A DNA stretch of 64,000 bases from Mycobacterium dioxanotrophicus (GCF_002157835.1 NZ_CP020809.1:682001-746000), one strand, 5' to 3'; shown: positions 7,718 through 17,484, counted from the first letter of the stretch. The notes: generated by a model from the letters alone, not told the origin. Numbers and translations: made by a program.

Positions 7718-9202
7718 TCATTCCCAGCTGTGGACGGGCTCGTTACTGTGCATCCACTGGACGTACAGCCGTAACATTTCGGCCAACGCCTGGGGCCGGG
7801 ACACGCCGCCTTCTTCGATTTTCTGCACCGTCGCGACCTGCCATGCCGCACCGGTCTGCCCGGTTTTCGCGCGTCCTTCGATGACCCCCAGATAGCGGTC
7901 GCACACCTCGGCGGCGACACCCCAGCGGCGCAGCCCTTCGTGCGCCATCGGCAGCAGCTGGCGGAGCACCAGTTCGTCGGGCGTCACCTCGCCGAGCCCG
8001 GGCCAGTAGAGCCGGGCCTCCATGCCGTGCTGCGCGGCCGACTCGAAATTGTGTTGTGCTGCGGCGAAACTCAGCTTGGTCCAGATCGGCCGGTCCTCCT
8101 CGGACAGGGTGCGCAGCAGGCCGTAGTAGAACGCCGAGTTGGCCATCATGTCCACCACGGTCGGCCCGGCGGGCAGCACCCGGTTCTCCACCCGCAGGTG
8201 CGGCATGCCGTCGACGACGTCGTAGACGGGGCGGTTCCACCGGTAGATGGTGCCGTTGTGCAGCCGCAGCTCGGGCAGTCGCGGGGCGCGGCCTGCGGCC
8301 AGCACGGCCGCCGGATCCTCGTCGGACAGCTCGGGCAGCAGCGAGGGGAAGTACCGGACGTTCTCCTCGAACAGGTCGAAGATCGAGGTGATCCAGCGCT
8401 CGCCGAACCACACCCGCGGCCGCACCCCCTGGGTCTTGAGTTCCTCGGGCCGGGTGTCGGTGGCCTGGGTGAACAGTTCGATGCGGGTCTCGGCCCACAG
8501 CTGGTGGCCGAAGAAATACGGCGAATTGGCGCCGACGGCCAGCTGCGGGCCGGCCAGCACCTGCGCGGCGTTCCAGTTGCGGGCGAAATCGGCGGGGGAG
8601 ACCTGCAGATGCAGCTGCATGCTGGTGCAGGCCGATTCCGGGGCGATGGACGCGGCCTGCAGCGAAAGACGCTCCGGGCCGGCGATGTCGATCGTCATGT
8701 CCTCGCCGCGGGCAGTGAAGATCGAGTCGTTGAGGGCCTGGTACCGCGTCGACTCGCTCATCCAGCCCGCCGAAAGATGTTCGGGCATAAGCGTCGGGAG
8801 GATGCCGACCATCACGATGTGGGTGCCGTTCTGGTTGGCCTTGATTTCCGCGGCGTTGAGGCTCTCCCGGACCTCGATCTCCAGTTCCAGCGCGGCGCGC
8901 CCCGGCAACGGCCGTGGCGGCACATTGAATTCGATGTTGTAGGCGCCCAATTCGGTTTGGTAGGCCGGATCGGCGATGGAGGCCAGGACGTCCTGGTTCA
9001 TCATCGCCGGCTGGTAGGCGTTGTCCACCAGGTTGCATTCGATCTCCATGCCGGTCAGCGGCCGCTCGAACTCGAAGCGGGACTGCGCCAGCATGGTTTC
9101 GAACACGTCGAGGCAGAGCTGCACCTTGCGGCGGTACTGCTGCCGATGCGCCCGGGTGTACTCGGTACTGCTGACCTCTTCGCCCACACGCCGATGCAAC
9201 AA
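7718..9202 (-). CDS. Glutamate-cysteine ligase family protein
   Basis: 494 residues of the ATP-dependent carboxylate-amine ligase (GCS) family: LTGMEIECNLVD holds the Glu residues that bind Mg, YQTELGAYNIEFNVPP is the substrate-binding region, and HLRVENRVLPAGPTVVD is a late signature of the fold. Members in mycobacteria belong to the circularly related glutamate-cysteine ligase set but are distinct from egtA; none makes glutathione. ATG 9202 is taken as start, with a later GTG (VGEEVSS) possible. It is divergent from the acyltransferase gene at 9249. Confidence 0.8.
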   Translation of the reverse strand: MLHRRVGEEVSSTEYTRAHRQQYRRKVQLCLDVFETMLAQSRFEFERPLTGMEIECNLVDNAYQPAMMNQDVLASIADPAYQTELGAYNIEFNVPPRPLPGRAALELEIEVRESLNAAEIKANQNGTHIVMVGILPTLMPEHLSAGWMSESTRYQALNDSIFTARGEDMTIDIAGPERLSLQAASIAPESACTSMQLHLQVSPADFARNWNAAQVLAGPQLAVGANSPYFFGHQLWAETRIELFTQATDTRPEELKTQGVRPRVWFGERWITSIFDLFEENVRYFPSLLPELSDEDPAAVLAAGRAPRLPELRLHNGTIYRWNRPVYDVVDGMPHLRVENRVLPAGPTVVDMMANSAFYYGLLRTLSEEDRPIWTKLSFAAAQHNFESAAQHGMEARLYWPGLGEVTPDELVLRQLLPMAHEGLRRWGVAAEVCDRYLGVIEGRAKTGQTGAAWQVATVQKIEEGGVSRPQALAEMLRLYVQWMHSNEPVHSWE

Positions 9203-9248
9203 CGTCGGGGATCGCGTGCGCAGGAAAATTGCGTAATAGGCTCGCCAA

Positions 9249-10385
9249 TTGTGTGCCCGACAAGCTGACGAGGATCAGGGCGGGCTCGAACAGGTCGGCA
9301 GCATCGACCGGATCGCCGCGCTGACCGGGGTGCGGGCCCTTGCCGCGATGGCGGTGATGGGAACCCATGCGTCCTACGGCACCGGGCTGCTCACCCACGG
9401 CTATGCCGGACTCCTGGGCGCGCGGCTGGAGGTCGGGGTGCCGATCTTCTTCGTGTTGGCGGGCCTGTTGCTGTTCCGCCCGTGGGTGCGGGCCGCAGTG
9501 GATGGCGGCGCGGGGCCGTCGGTCCCGCGTTATGCCCGGAGCCGGTTCCGCCGGATCGTGCCCGCGTATGTGGTGACGGTGCTGGTGGTGTACGGGATCT
9601 ACCAGATGCGCCCGGTGCACCCCAACCCCGGGCACACCTGGACAGGCCTGCTGCGCAATCTGACCTTGACCCAGATCTACAGCGACAACTACTTCACCGC
9701 CTACCTGCACCAGGGCTTGTCACAGATGTGGAGCCTGGCCGTGGAGGTGGCGTTCTACGCGGTGCTGCCGTTGCTGGCCTACCTGCTGATGCTGCTGTGC
9801 CGACGCCGGTTCCGGCCGGTGCTGCTGCTCGCGGGCCTCGTGGTGGTGGCCGCGGTGAGCCCGGCCTGGCTGGTGATCCTGCACAACACCCACTGGCTGC
9901 CGGTCGGCGCGGGAACGTGGCTGCCGCACTACCTGGCGTGGTTCGCCGGGGGCATGATGCTCGCCGTGCTGGCAGCCATGGGCGTGCGGTGTTACGCGCT
10001 GGCAGTGCTGCCGTTGGCGGTGGCCAGCTATCTGGTGGTGTCGACGCCGATCGCCGGGCGGACCACCGCCGTCACGCTGACCCTGTCCGAAGACGTATCG
10101 AAGACGGTGCTGTACACCGTGATCGCCACGTTGATCGTGGCGCCGCTCGCGCTGGGTGATTGCGGTGAGTACGCCCGGCTGATGGGCAGCCGGCCACTGG
10201 TGTGGCTGGGGGAGATCTCCTATGAGATCTTCCTGCTGCACGTGGTGGTCATGGACCTGGTGATGGCGCTGGTGCTGCGGTGGCCCGTCTACACCGGTTC
10301 GGCCGTCGTGCTGTTCGCCGTCACGCTGGCCGCCACGGTGCCACCGGCCTGGCTGCTGCACCGGTTCACCCGGCCGCGACGCTAG
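9249..10385 (+). CDS. Acyltransferase 3 family integral membrane protein
   Basis: 378 residues with about ten hydrophobic segments. The N-terminal signature TGVRALAAMAVMGTHA followed by VGVPIFFVLAGLLLFRPW and YARSRFRRIVPAYV is diagnostic of acyltransferase-3 (OafA/NodX) proteins, which acylate sugars or lipids at the membrane. Start GTG 9249. It overlaps the end of a convergent minus-strand methyltransferase by 4 bases. The acceptor is unknown. Confidence 0.87.
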   Translation: MCARQADEDQGGLEQVGSIDRIAALTGVRALAAMAVMGTHASYGTGLLTHGYAGLLGARLEVGVPIFFVLAGLLLFRPWVRAAVDGGAGPSVPRYARSRFRRIVPAYVVTVLVVYGIYQMRPVHPNPGHTWTGLLRNLTLTQIYSDNYFTAYLHQGLSQMWSLAVEVAFYAVLPLLAYLLMLLCRRRFRPVLLLAGLVVVAAVSPAWLVILHNTHWLPVGAGTWLPHYLAWFAGGMMLAVLAAMGVRCYALAVLPLAVASYLVVSTPIAGRTTAVTLTLSEDVSKTVLYTVIATLIVAPLALGDCGEYARLMGSRPLVWLGEISYEIFLLHVVVMDLVMALVLRWPVYTGSAVVLFAVTLAATVPPAWLLHRFTRPRR

Positions 10386-11194
10386 CCGCGCCGCGCGATC
10401 ACGATCTGGGGCAGCGTGAGCCCGCTGCGCAGTTCGACCTCGATGTTCCGGTCAGCGTGCAGGGCGAGGCTGCGCAGCGCAGAGGGACTGTAGGAGCGCA
10501 GCGAGCTGATGACGCCGTCGTGGATGAACGGAACGAACGGCGCGGCAGGCAGCATCGCCGCGAGCCGCAGCAGATGCAGCGGGGCGGGCGGGCGCGGCAG
10601 GTCGATGATCAGCAGCGTGTCCGCGACGCGGGTGCCCTCGGCGAACACCCGGGACGCCTGCGCGGGAGACAGATGATGAAACGACAGCGCGAAGACCGCC
10701 AGGTCGAAGCTGCCGTCGGCGGCGTCGATCGCCGTCGCGTCGAGTTCGCGGACTTGCGCGCGGGGATGGGTGCCGAGCTCGCCCGCGGTCAGTGCGCGCA
10801 CCGACGCCCGGTCGACGTCGGAGACGGTGACGCGGGCCGACGGATGGTCGTGCAGCAGCTGACGTGACAGTCCGCCGTGGCCTGCGCCGAGCTCAACAAT
10901 CCTTGGGTCGGGCACGTCGGCGACCAGGTCCAGGGCGATGGCGGCAAACTTCTCGTGGTTGCGGAAGAACCGGCCGGTCCAGTCCAGGGCGTCGATGACC
11001 TGTTGCCTGCGCGCAGCCGCACCGTCGTCGCCGTCGCCGTCGGCGTCGCGGTCGATGTACTCCGACCGCTCGGTCTGCAGTAGCCGGTCCAGACACGACG
11101 CGTCGTAGCCGCCGCGCGGCATGCGCTCGATACCGGTTTTGTCCGACGTGCCGCGAGTACGAAGAGAATCAGCTCCGGGTGCCACGTAAGCCAT
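10382..11194 (-). CDS. Class I SAM-dependent methyltransferase
   Basis: 270 residues. The N-terminal ~85 residues include a basic/acidic helix (RSEYIDRDADGDGDD); the Rossmann core shows IVELGAGHGGLSRQLL, VTVSDVDRASV and FDLAVFALSFHHLSP. The C-terminal tail (VELRSGLTLPQIVIARRG) closes the sheet. It is transcribed toward the acyltransferase and divergent from glpK with about 50 bp between starts. Substrate unknown. Confidence 0.82.
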   Translation of the reverse strand: MAYVAPGADSLRTRGTSDKTGIERMPRGGYDASCLDRLLQTERSEYIDRDADGDGDDGAAARRQQVIDALDWTGRFFRNHEKFAAIALDLVADVPDPRIVELGAGHGGLSRQLLHDHPSARVTVSDVDRASVRALTAGELGTHPRAQVRELDATAIDAADGSFDLAVFALSFHHLSPAQASRVFAEGTRVADTLLIIDLPRPPAPLHLLRLAAMLPAAPFVPFIHDGVISSLRSYSPSALRSLALHADRNIEVELRSGLTLPQIVIARRG

Positions 11195-11244
11195 GATGGA
11201 CGTTTCGGAGGGTAGGAGCGACAGCGACTCGGGAAAGGACCACT

Positions 11245-12777
11245 GTGGCCGATTTCGTCGCAGCCATCGACCAGGGGACCACCAGCACCCGCTGCATGAT
11301 CTTCGACCACGCGGGGGCCGAGGTGGGCCGCCACCAGCTCGAGCACGAGCAGATCCTGCCGCGCGCCGGGTGGGTCGAGCACAATCCGGTGGAGATCTGG
11401 GAGCGCACCGCGGCCGTCATCATGACCGCGCTGAACAAGACCCAGCTCTCCGCGGTGGACCTCGCCGGGCTCGGCATCACCAACCAGCGCGAGACCACGC
11501 TGGTGTGGAACCGTCACACCGGCAGGCCGTACCACAACGCCATCGTGTGGCAGGACACCCGCACCGACCGCATCGCCGCCGCCCTGGACCGCGACGGCCG
11601 CGGCGACGTGATCCGGCACAAGGCCGGGCTGCCGCCCGCAACGTACTTCTCCGGCGGCAAGATTCAGTGGATCCTGGAGAACGTCGACGGGGTGCGGGCT
11701 GCCGCCGAGAACGGTGACGCGATCTTCGGCAACCCCGACAGTTGGCTGGTGTGGAACCTGACCGGCGGGCATCGCGGCGGCGTCCACGTCACCGACGTCA
11801 CCAACGCCAGCCGCACCATGCTGATGAACCTGGAGACCCTCGACTGGGACGATGAACTGTTGTCGTTCTTCGGGATTCCGCGGCAGATGCTGCCCGAGAT
11901 CAAGCCGTCGTCGTCACCCACCCCGTATGGTCTGACCCGCGCCGACGGGCCGCTGGCCGGTGAAGTGCCGGTGACGGGCATCCTCGGTGACCAGCAGGCC
12001 GCGATGGTCGGGCAGGTGTGCCTGAATGCCGGCGAGGCCAAGAACACCTATGGCACCGGCAATTTCCTGTTGCTCAACACCGGCGAGAAGATGGTCCGGT
12101 CGGAAAACGGCCTGCTGACCACGGTGTGCTACCAGTTCGCATCCGCGGATGGCACCCCGGCGAAACCCGTTTACGCCCTGGAGGGTTCGATCGCGGTGAC
12201 CGGGTCGGCCGTGCAGTGGCTACGCGATCAGCTCGGCATCATCAGCGGTGCAGCGCAGAGCGAGTCGCTGGCCCGGCAGGTCACCGACAACGGTGGCGTG
12301 TACTTTGTGCCGGCGTTCTCGGGACTGTTCGCGCCGTACTGGCGCTCGGACGCGCGCGGCGCCATCGTCGGGCTGTCGCGGTTCAACACCAACGCGCACG
12401 TGGCCCGCGCGACGCTGGAGGCCATCTGCTACCAGAGCCGCGATGTGGTCGACGCGATGGAGGCCGATTCCGGTGTGCACCTTGAGGTTCTGAAGGTCGA
12501 CGGCGGTATCACCGCCAACCGGTTGTGCATGCAGATCCAGGCCGACGTGCTCGGTGTGGACGTGGTCAAGCCCGTGGTCGCCGAGACCACCGCGCTCGGT
12601 GCGGCCTATGCGGCCGGGTTGGCGGTCGGGTTCTGGCGCAACGCCGACGATCTGCGCGCCAACTGGCAGGAAGGCGAACGCTGGAGCCCGCAGTGGGATG
12701 ACGATCAGCGCTCCAGCGGGTACGCCGGGTGGCAGAAAGCCGTTGCGCGCACGCTGGATTGGGTCGACATCGACTGA
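11245..12777 (+). CDS. glpK: Glycerol kinase
   Basis: 510 residues, full length for GlpK. The FGGY-kinase signatures are present: [18 protein letters not shown] at the start, [12 protein letters not shown], the [11 protein letters not shown] loop, and the C-terminal [20 protein letters not shown]. It phosphorylates glycerol to glycerol-3-phosphate in the cytosol with ATP. Start GTG 11245 after GGAAAGGACC. No glpF/glpD is adjacent; the gene stands alone and converges on a membrane protein gene. Confidence 0.96.
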   Translation: MADFVAAIDQGTTSTRCMIFDHAGAEVGRHQLEHEQILPRAGWVEHNPVEIWERTAAVIMTALNKTQLSAVDLAGLGITNQRETTLVWNRHTGRPYHNAIVWQDTRTDRIAAALDRDGRGDVIRHKAGLPPATYFSGGKIQWILENVDGVRAAAENGDAIFGNPDSWLVWNLTGGHRGGVHVTDVTNASRTMLMNLETLDWDDELLSFFGIPRQMLPEIKPSSSPTPYGLTRADGPLAGEVPVTGILGDQQAAMVGQVCLNAGEAKNTYGTGNFLLLNTGEKMVRSENGLLTTVCYQFASADGTPAKPVYALEGSIAVTGSAVQWLRDQLGIISGAAQSESLARQVTDNGGVYFVPAFSGLFAPYWRSDARGAIVGLSRFNTNAHVARATLEAICYQSRDVVDAMEADSGVHLEVLKVDGGITANRLCMQIQADVLGVDVVKPVVAETTALGAAYAAGLAVGFWRNADDLRANWQEGERWSPQWDDDQRSSGYAGWQKAVARTLDWVDID

Positions 12778-12778
12778 G

Positions 12779-13459
12779 TCACCGGGGCGGCGGGCAGGTC
12801 ATCAGCAGACCCTTGAGTTCGTCGTAGTACTGCACGCCCAGCATCGCGTGGCGGCCCTTGTCGTTGGTCCGCTCGGCATCGGCGATCTGGCCGGCCAACT
12901 CACCCAGCCGGCGGGCATGCTCGGCGGCCTTGCCGGAGGTCACCTGCTTGGCCTGCTCGTCGATCACCTTGGCCCACTCGTTGAAGTCGCCGACCGTCGG
13001 GCCCTGGTTGGCGGCGAACGACGGCAGGATCAGGCCCGAGCTCGCCCGGCTGGACTGCACCAGCGGTTGCGCCTGGCGACAGCCCTTGCCGGCGATGTAG
13101 GTGAATGTCACCGATGCGGCGACGACGACGACAGCCAGGGCTGCCGCCGCCACTGCGAGCCTCTGGGTGCGGGGTTCGGCATCGGGAACTCGCCTGCGCC
13201 ACATCACGTGACCGAGGATCACGGCGGCCATCGCCAGCACCGACAGCAAGCTGGCCTCGAGCAGATTCCCGGCACCGGATGCCGAGTTGGTGGCACCCAA
13301 GGCCGCCAACGCGGCGAGCAACACCAGCAACCACTGCCAGAATCCACGCCGACGCTCGTAGGCGTCGACATCGCGGAACTGGATGCCGATGGTGGCGCCG
13401 GCCGCCGCCAGCACGGCCACGAGGGCGGGTACGACGTATGCGGTGATCTCTTCGGTCAT
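12779..13459 (-). CDS. Hypothetical membrane protein
   Basis: 226 residues from ATG 13459. Four hydrophobic segments occupy roughly residues 8-24, 43-60, 66-84 and 100-120 (VPALVAVLAAAGATIGI, WLLVLLAALAALG, LSVLAMAAVILGHV, AAAALAVVVVAASVTF). The last ~105 residues are soluble and helical, with QSSRASSGLILPSFAANQG. No family recognised. It starts 5 bases before the end of the aldo/keto reductase gene on the same strand, so the two are likely cotranscribed. Confidence 0.7.
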   Translation of the reverse strand: MTEEITAYVVPALVAVLAAAGATIGIQFRDVDAYERRRGFWQWLLVLLAALAALGATNSASGAGNLLEASLLSVLAMAAVILGHVMWRRRVPDAEPRTQRLAVAAAALAVVVVAASVTFTYIAGKGCRQAQPLVQSSRASSGLILPSFAANQGPTVGDFNEWAKVIDEQAKQVTSGKAAEHARRLGELAGQIADAERTNDKGRHAMLGVQYYDELKGLLMTCPPPR

Positions 13460-13463
13460 GCCC

Positions 13464-14342
13464 CTACCCGCCCAGCCCGTCGAGCCGGCTCTTGATGTCG
13501 TCGGGCAGCGATATGCCCGCCACCGCAAGGTTCTCCTCGAGGTGCGCCGGTGATGACGTTCCCGGAATCAGCAGTACGTTCGGCGCGACCGACAGCATCC
13601 ACGCCAGCACGATCTGTGCGGGCGTGTGGCCGAGGTCGGCCGCGGCCTGCCGGACGGTGTCGTTGCCGAGCACAGGGCTGTTCGGATCGAAGGCCGAGCC
13701 GAGCGGGAAGAACGGGACGAACGCGATGTCGTGCGCGACGCAGAGTTCCAGGACCGGCGCAGCGCTGCGGTCGACCAGGTTGTAGGCGTTCTGCACACAT
13801 GCGATTTCGGTGTGGCCCAATGCGATCCGAAGATGATCAGCGGAGATGTTGCTGAGGCCTATACCGTCGATCAGACCTTCGTCGCGGGCCGTGATCATCG
13901 TGGTCAGTTGCCGCTCGAACAGGTCATGGTCGACTGCGGTGGGGACGCCGATGCCGTCGCCGTCGTGGACGCGCAGGTTCACCGCGGCCAGGCGGTCGGC
14001 GTCGAGCGTCTGCAGGTTGTCCTCGATGCCGCGGCGCAACTCGTCCGGGTCTTGGGCGGGTAGCCACTGCCCTTGCTCGTCGCGGCGGGCGCCGACCTTG
14101 CTGACCAGTGCGAGGTCGGACGGATACGGGTGCAGCGCGGCGCGGATCAATTCGTTGGCGACGGCGGGTCCGTAGAACTGTGCGGTGTCGATGTGGTTGA
14201 CGCCCAACTCGACTGCCCGCCGCAGCACCGCCAGAGCCTGCTCGCGATCTCGCGGCGGGCCGAACACGCCGGGCCCGGGCAGTTGCATGGCACCGAACCC
14301 GACGCGCGACACAGCGAACGAACCCAGGGGGAAGGTCTGCAT
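13464..14342 (-). CDS. Aldo/keto reductase
   Basis: 292 residues, a complete AKR barrel. Catalytic tetrad context: HIDTAQFYGP (Asp and Tyr), VSKVGARRDEQG (Lys), and VNLRVHDGDG in place of the usual His-containing strand. The nucleotide-binding end is LLIPGTSSPAHLEENLAV. NADPH-dependent reduction of a carbonyl is expected; substrate unknown. It lies downstream of a PadR gene on the same strand. Confidence 0.88.
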   Translation of the reverse strand: MQTFPLGSFAVSRVGFGAMQLPGPGVFGPPRDREQALAVLRRAVELGVNHIDTAQFYGPAVANELIRAALHPYPSDLALVSKVGARRDEQGQWLPAQDPDELRRGIEDNLQTLDADRLAAVNLRVHDGDGIGVPTAVDHDLFERQLTTMITARDEGLIDGIGLSNISADHLRIALGHTEIACVQNAYNLVDRSAAPVLELCVAHDIAFVPFFPLGSAFDPNSPVLGNDTVRQAAADLGHTPAQIVLAWMLSVAPNVLLIPGTSSPAHLEENLAVAGISLPDDIKSRLDGLGG

Positions 14343-14375
14343 GCCGGTCAGCCTACGCAGACCGTCCCCGTCGGC

Positions 14376-15107
14376 TTACTCCTCGCCGAGGATCTGATAG
14401 ATCTCGCGGCGTGCGCCGTTGACGATGTCGAGGATGCGCTGCTGCTGCTCATCGCCGGCGGTGTGCACCGACTGCGCGACGGCACCCATCAGCTGCCCGA
14501 TGGCGGCGCGCAGGTTGACGGCATTGGGGTCGGCATCTTCGGCGATGGCGTCCCAGGGGGCGGTCTCGATCTGATCGGCGGCCGCGCGGCCGTCGTCGGT
14601 CAGCTCGAAAGTCTTCTTGCTGCCTTCGCTTTCGGCCGCCGGGGCGATCAGGCCCTCGTCGACGAGCAGTTGCAGGGTGGGGTAGACCGAGCCGGGGCTG
14701 GGCCGCCACAGGTTGTTGCTGCGCTCGGCGATCTGCTGGGTCATCTCGTAGCCGTGCATCGGGCGCTCGGTGAGCAGCTTGAGGATCGCGGCACGGACAT
14801 CACCGCGCCGGCCACGGCCGCCGCCGCGTCCGCCTCGGCCTCGGCCGCGGGGCCCGCCGCCGAACCCGGGACCGAAGCCCGGACCGAACCCGGGGCCGAA
14901 GCCGAAGCCGGGGCCGAAACCGGGACCACCGAAACCGCGGCCGAACGGGCCGTGATGGCCTGCGGACTCTTCGCGGACGTGATCGCGGAACTCACGGCGG
15001 GCGCGGCGCCGCTCATCATGCAGGGCCCGACGATCGCCGGGGCCGAAGCCGAAACCGAAGCCGCCGGGGCCGAAGGGGGGATTGGGGGGTGTGAATGGGG
15101 TGTTCAT
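14376..15107 (-). CDS. PadR-family regulator with Gly/Phe/Arg-rich N-terminal extension
   Basis: 243 residues from ATG 15107. Residues ~1-105 are low complexity: repeated GFGPG units (GFGFGPG, GPGFGPGFGPG) then RGRGRGGRGGGRGRRG, an RGG-box-like disordered tail. Residues ~106-180 are the PadR winged helix: RAAILKLLTERPMHGYEM, RPSPGSVYPTLQLLVDEGLI, ELTDDGRAA. A C-terminal helical domain follows. The promoter region contains a perfect 10-bp inverted repeat (15146-15176), a likely autoregulatory operator. The extension could mediate oligomerisation or nucleic-acid contacts; no effector is evident. Confidence 0.85.
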   Translation of the reverse strand: MNTPFTPPNPPFGPGGFGFGFGPGDRRALHDERRRARREFRDHVREESAGHHGPFGRGFGGPGFGPGFGFGPGFGPGFGPGFGGGPRGRGRGGRGGGRGRRGDVRAAILKLLTERPMHGYEMTQQIAERSNNLWRPSPGSVYPTLQLLVDEGLIAPAAESEGSKKTFELTDDGRAAADQIETAPWDAIAEDADPNAVNLRAAIGQLMGAVAQSVHTAGDEQQQRILDIVNGARREIYQILGEE

Positions 15108-15145
15108 GGGTGAGGTTCTCTCTTTCGACGGGAAGCGCCATATGT

Positions 15146-15176
15146 GCTTCCGATACATTAACGATATATCGGAAGC
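15146..15176. promoter_or_regulatory. Perfect inverted repeat GCTTCCGATA-N11-TATCGGAAGC (likely PadR operator)
   Basis: Ten-base perfect arms (15146-15155 and 15167-15176) around an AT-rich centre containing CATTAACGATA, about 40 bp upstream of the PadR start. PadR regulators bind such repeats and usually repress themselves. Confidence 0.65.
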
Positions 15177-15197
15177 TATCGCGATGCAACGGTCGAT

Positions 15198-15713
15198 TTA
15201 GCCGCGTTCGTCGAGGCGGGTGACCACCCACTTCGCCCACTGCACCTGCATGGCGTTGAAACGCAGGCCATAGACCAGTGCCGCATGCCCGAACGGATCG
15301 TCCTCGATGCAGGGGATCGACGCCTCGAGCTCTTTCAGTCGTTCGATCTCCGCGGTGGAGTGGTCGGCCAGCGCCAGCAGGTGCTCGCGGGCCTGGTCGG
15401 AAGGCAGTTCGCCGAGCAGGAAGACCCGCAGCAGTTCGGCGCTGCGCTCGGGCGGGTCGTCGGCCGGATTGCGGATCCATCGCATGAGTTCGTCGCGGCC
15501 TGCCGCGGTGACCCGGTACTCCTTGCGGCCGCGCGGACCGATCTCGGACACCTCGATCAGGCCTGCCGTGGCCAGCTTGTTGAGCTCGCCGTAGAGCTGG
15601 CTCTGGGTGGCCGGCCACACGTTGGCCATCGACTTCTCGAACCGTCTGAGCAGGTCGTATCCACTGCCGGGGTGCTGCGCCAAGAGCCCGAGCGCGGCCA
15701 TTCGCAAACTCAT
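15198..15713 (-). CDS. PadR-family transcriptional regulator (Vir-type C-terminus)
   Basis: 171 residues. The winged helix is at the N-terminus (LRMAALGLLAQHPGSGYDLLRRFEKSMAN, TQSQLYGELNKLATAGLIEV) and the C-terminal ~85 residues are the helical dimerisation domain (STAEIERLKELEA). It has no N-terminal extension, unlike its neighbour. It is divergent from the carotenoid oxygenase, with 58 bp between starts, and probably controls that gene. Confidence 0.88.
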   Translation of the reverse strand: MSLRMAALGLLAQHPGSGYDLLRRFEKSMANVWPATQSQLYGELNKLATAGLIEVSEIGPRGRKEYRVTAAGRDELMRWIRNPADDPPERSAELLRVFLLGELPSDQAREHLLALADHSTAEIERLKELEASIPCIEDDPFGHAALVYGLRFNAMQVQWAKWVVTRLDERG

Positions 15714-15736
15714 GCCGACAGCTTATCGTCCACTAT

Positions 15737-15746
15737 TGACATGTCA
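15737..15746. promoter_or_regulatory. Palindrome TGACATGTCA in the PadR-carotenoid oxygenase divergent promoter
   Basis: Perfect 10-bp palindrome midway between the divergent starts, with a further half-site ATGTCA 10 bp downstream (GGAATGTCACC). Position and symmetry suit binding of the adjacent PadR. Confidence 0.5.
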
Positions 15747-15771
15747 GAAGTGGAATGTCACCGTAGATGGC

Positions 15772-17082
15772 ATGACCTCAGCCCTGCCCATCGGCGAAAC
15801 CGACTTTTTCCGGCGCGGCAACTACGCGCCCGTCGCGGACGAACTCACCGAATACGACCTGCCCGTCGAAGGCGCCATCCCGCCCGACCTGGACGGCTGG
15901 TATCTGCGCAACGGACCCAATCCGCGCCAGGCGACCGCGCACTGGTTCACCGGTGACGGGATGATCCACGGCGTCCGCATCGAAGACGGCGCCGCCAAGT
16001 GGTATCGCAACCGCTGGGTGCGCACCGACAGCTTCATCGAGGACTTTCCGCTCTACAACGCCGACGGCAGCCGCAACCTTCGGGCCGCGGTCGCCAACAC
16101 CCATGTGGTCAACCACGCCGGCCGGACCCTCGCCCTGGTGGAGAGCTCGCTGCCGTACGAGATCACCAATGAGCTGGAAACGTTGGGTGCCTACGACTTC
16201 GGCGGCAAGCTCGTCGATTCGATGACAGCGCACCCGAAGATCTGCCCCACCACGGGCGAACTGCATTTCTTCGGCTACGGCAGCATCTTCGAGCCCTACG
16301 TCACCTACCACCGGGCCGACGCCGCAGGCGAACTGACCGTGAACCAGCCCGTGGATGTCAAGGCGCACACCATGATGCACGATTTCGCGATGACCTCCGG
16401 GCACGTCGTCTTCATGGACCTACCGGTGGTGTTCGACCTCGACGTCGCCATCAAGGGCGAGGGCGACATGCCCTATCGGTGGAGCGACGACTACGGTGCC
16501 CGCTTCGGCGTGATGCGCCGCGACGACCCCACCGCACCGATCCGCTGGTTCGACATCGACCCGTGCTACGTCTTCCATGTGGCCAATGCCTACGAATCGG
16601 GCAATTCAATTGTGCTGCAGGCAGTTCGGTATCCAGAACTATGGCGGGACAACGGCGGGTTCGACGCCGAGGGTGTGCTGTGGGAATGGCGCATCGACCT
16701 GAGCGCCGGGACTGTCGCCGAGCGGCAACTCGACGATGCCGGCGTCGAGTTCCCGCGCATCGACGACCGGCTCGCAGGCCTCGATGCGCGCTACTCCGTG
16801 GCGGTCGGCTCCAACGGCTGGATCCGCTACGACCTGGCCACGGGCACCGCGGTGCGCCACGACCTGGGGTCCGGCGGCCCCGGCGAGGCGGTGTTCGTGC
16901 CCGGCGCCGGCCCGGCCGACGAGAGCAACGGGTGGTACCTCGGTTACGTCTACGATCCCGAGCGCGACGGCAGTGATCTGGTGATCCTCGATGCCTGTGA
17001 CTTTGCTGGGAAGCCCGTGGCGAAAATCGCGCTGCCGCAGCGTGTTCCCTACGGATTCCACGGCAACTGGATCAGCGGATAA
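15772..17082 (+). CDS. Carotenoid oxygenase (carotenoid/apocarotenoid cleavage dioxygenase)
   Basis: 436 residues from ATG 15772; longer in-frame starts would cross the divergent promoter. The four iron-binding histidines are all visible in order: TAHPKICP (H1), MMHDFAMT (H2), YVFHVANAYE (H3) and the C-terminal YGFHGNW (H4). DLDGWYLRNGPNP and HWFTGDGMIHGV near the N-terminus are family signatures. It is expected to cleave carotenoid or stilbene-like double bonds using Fe(II) and O2. Divergent from a PadR regulator and followed closely by a small conserved gene. Confidence 0.93.
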   Translation: MTSALPIGETDFFRRGNYAPVADELTEYDLPVEGAIPPDLDGWYLRNGPNPRQATAHWFTGDGMIHGVRIEDGAAKWYRNRWVRTDSFIEDFPLYNADGSRNLRAAVANTHVVNHAGRTLALVESSLPYEITNELETLGAYDFGGKLVDSMTAHPKICPTTGELHFFGYGSIFEPYVTYHRADAAGELTVNQPVDVKAHTMMHDFAMTSGHVVFMDLPVVFDLDVAIKGEGDMPYRWSDDYGARFGVMRRDDPTAPIRWFDIDPCYVFHVANAYESGNSIVLQAVRYPELWRDNGGFDAEGVLWEWRIDLSAGTVAERQLDDAGVEFPRIDDRLAGLDARYSVAVGSNGWIRYDLATGTAVRHDLGSGGPGEAVFVPGAGPADESNGWYLGYVYDPERDGSDLVILDACDFAGKPVAKIALPQRVPYGFHGNWISG

Positions 17083-17097
17083 GTAACGTATCGGGCC

Positions 17098-17475
17098 ATG
17101 GCGGTGAAATGGCTCGACAAGCCCGAAGATCATGATTTCGACGCGGCCGCGGACTACCTGTCGCTGCTGGCCGAGTCCGACGCAGTCGACAAGACGGTGG
17201 CGGCGCTGAAGAAGGCGCCGCCCGTCACCCGTAAGGCCAAGGACATTCTGCGTGCGGCGGGACTGGCGCTGCTGCCGGAGACCAACGCTCATGTCCGCGC
17301 CGACCTGTTCAAGATCAGCGGCGGCAAGAAGCTGTCGCCGATCCTGTTGGTGCGCGGCGACGGTCGCAAAGGCACGCCGCTGCAGGTGGCCGACGGCTAT
17401 CACCGGGTGTGTGCGAGCTACCTCACCGATGAGAACACCGGGATCCCGTGCCGCCTGGTCTCGTGGCAATCGTGA
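17098..17475 (+). CDS. Conserved hypothetical protein (ParB-like fold candidate)
   Basis: 125 residues. The C-terminal part, SPILLVRGDGRKGTPLQVADGYHRVCASY, resembles the ParB/Srx-type pattern of a parameter strand followed by DGxHRxxA, but the rest of a ParB protein is absent. No membrane segment or signal peptide. It starts 16 bp after the carotenoid oxygenase and ends 9 bp before the antiporter, so it is likely in their operon. Function unknown. Confidence 0.75.
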   Translation: MAVKWLDKPEDHDFDAAADYLSLLAESDAVDKTVAALKKAPPVTRKAKDILRAAGLALLPETNAHVRADLFKISGGKKLSPILLVRGDGRKGTPLQVADGYHRVCASYLTDENTGIPCRLVSWQS

Positions 17476-17484
17476 CGCGCTGAC

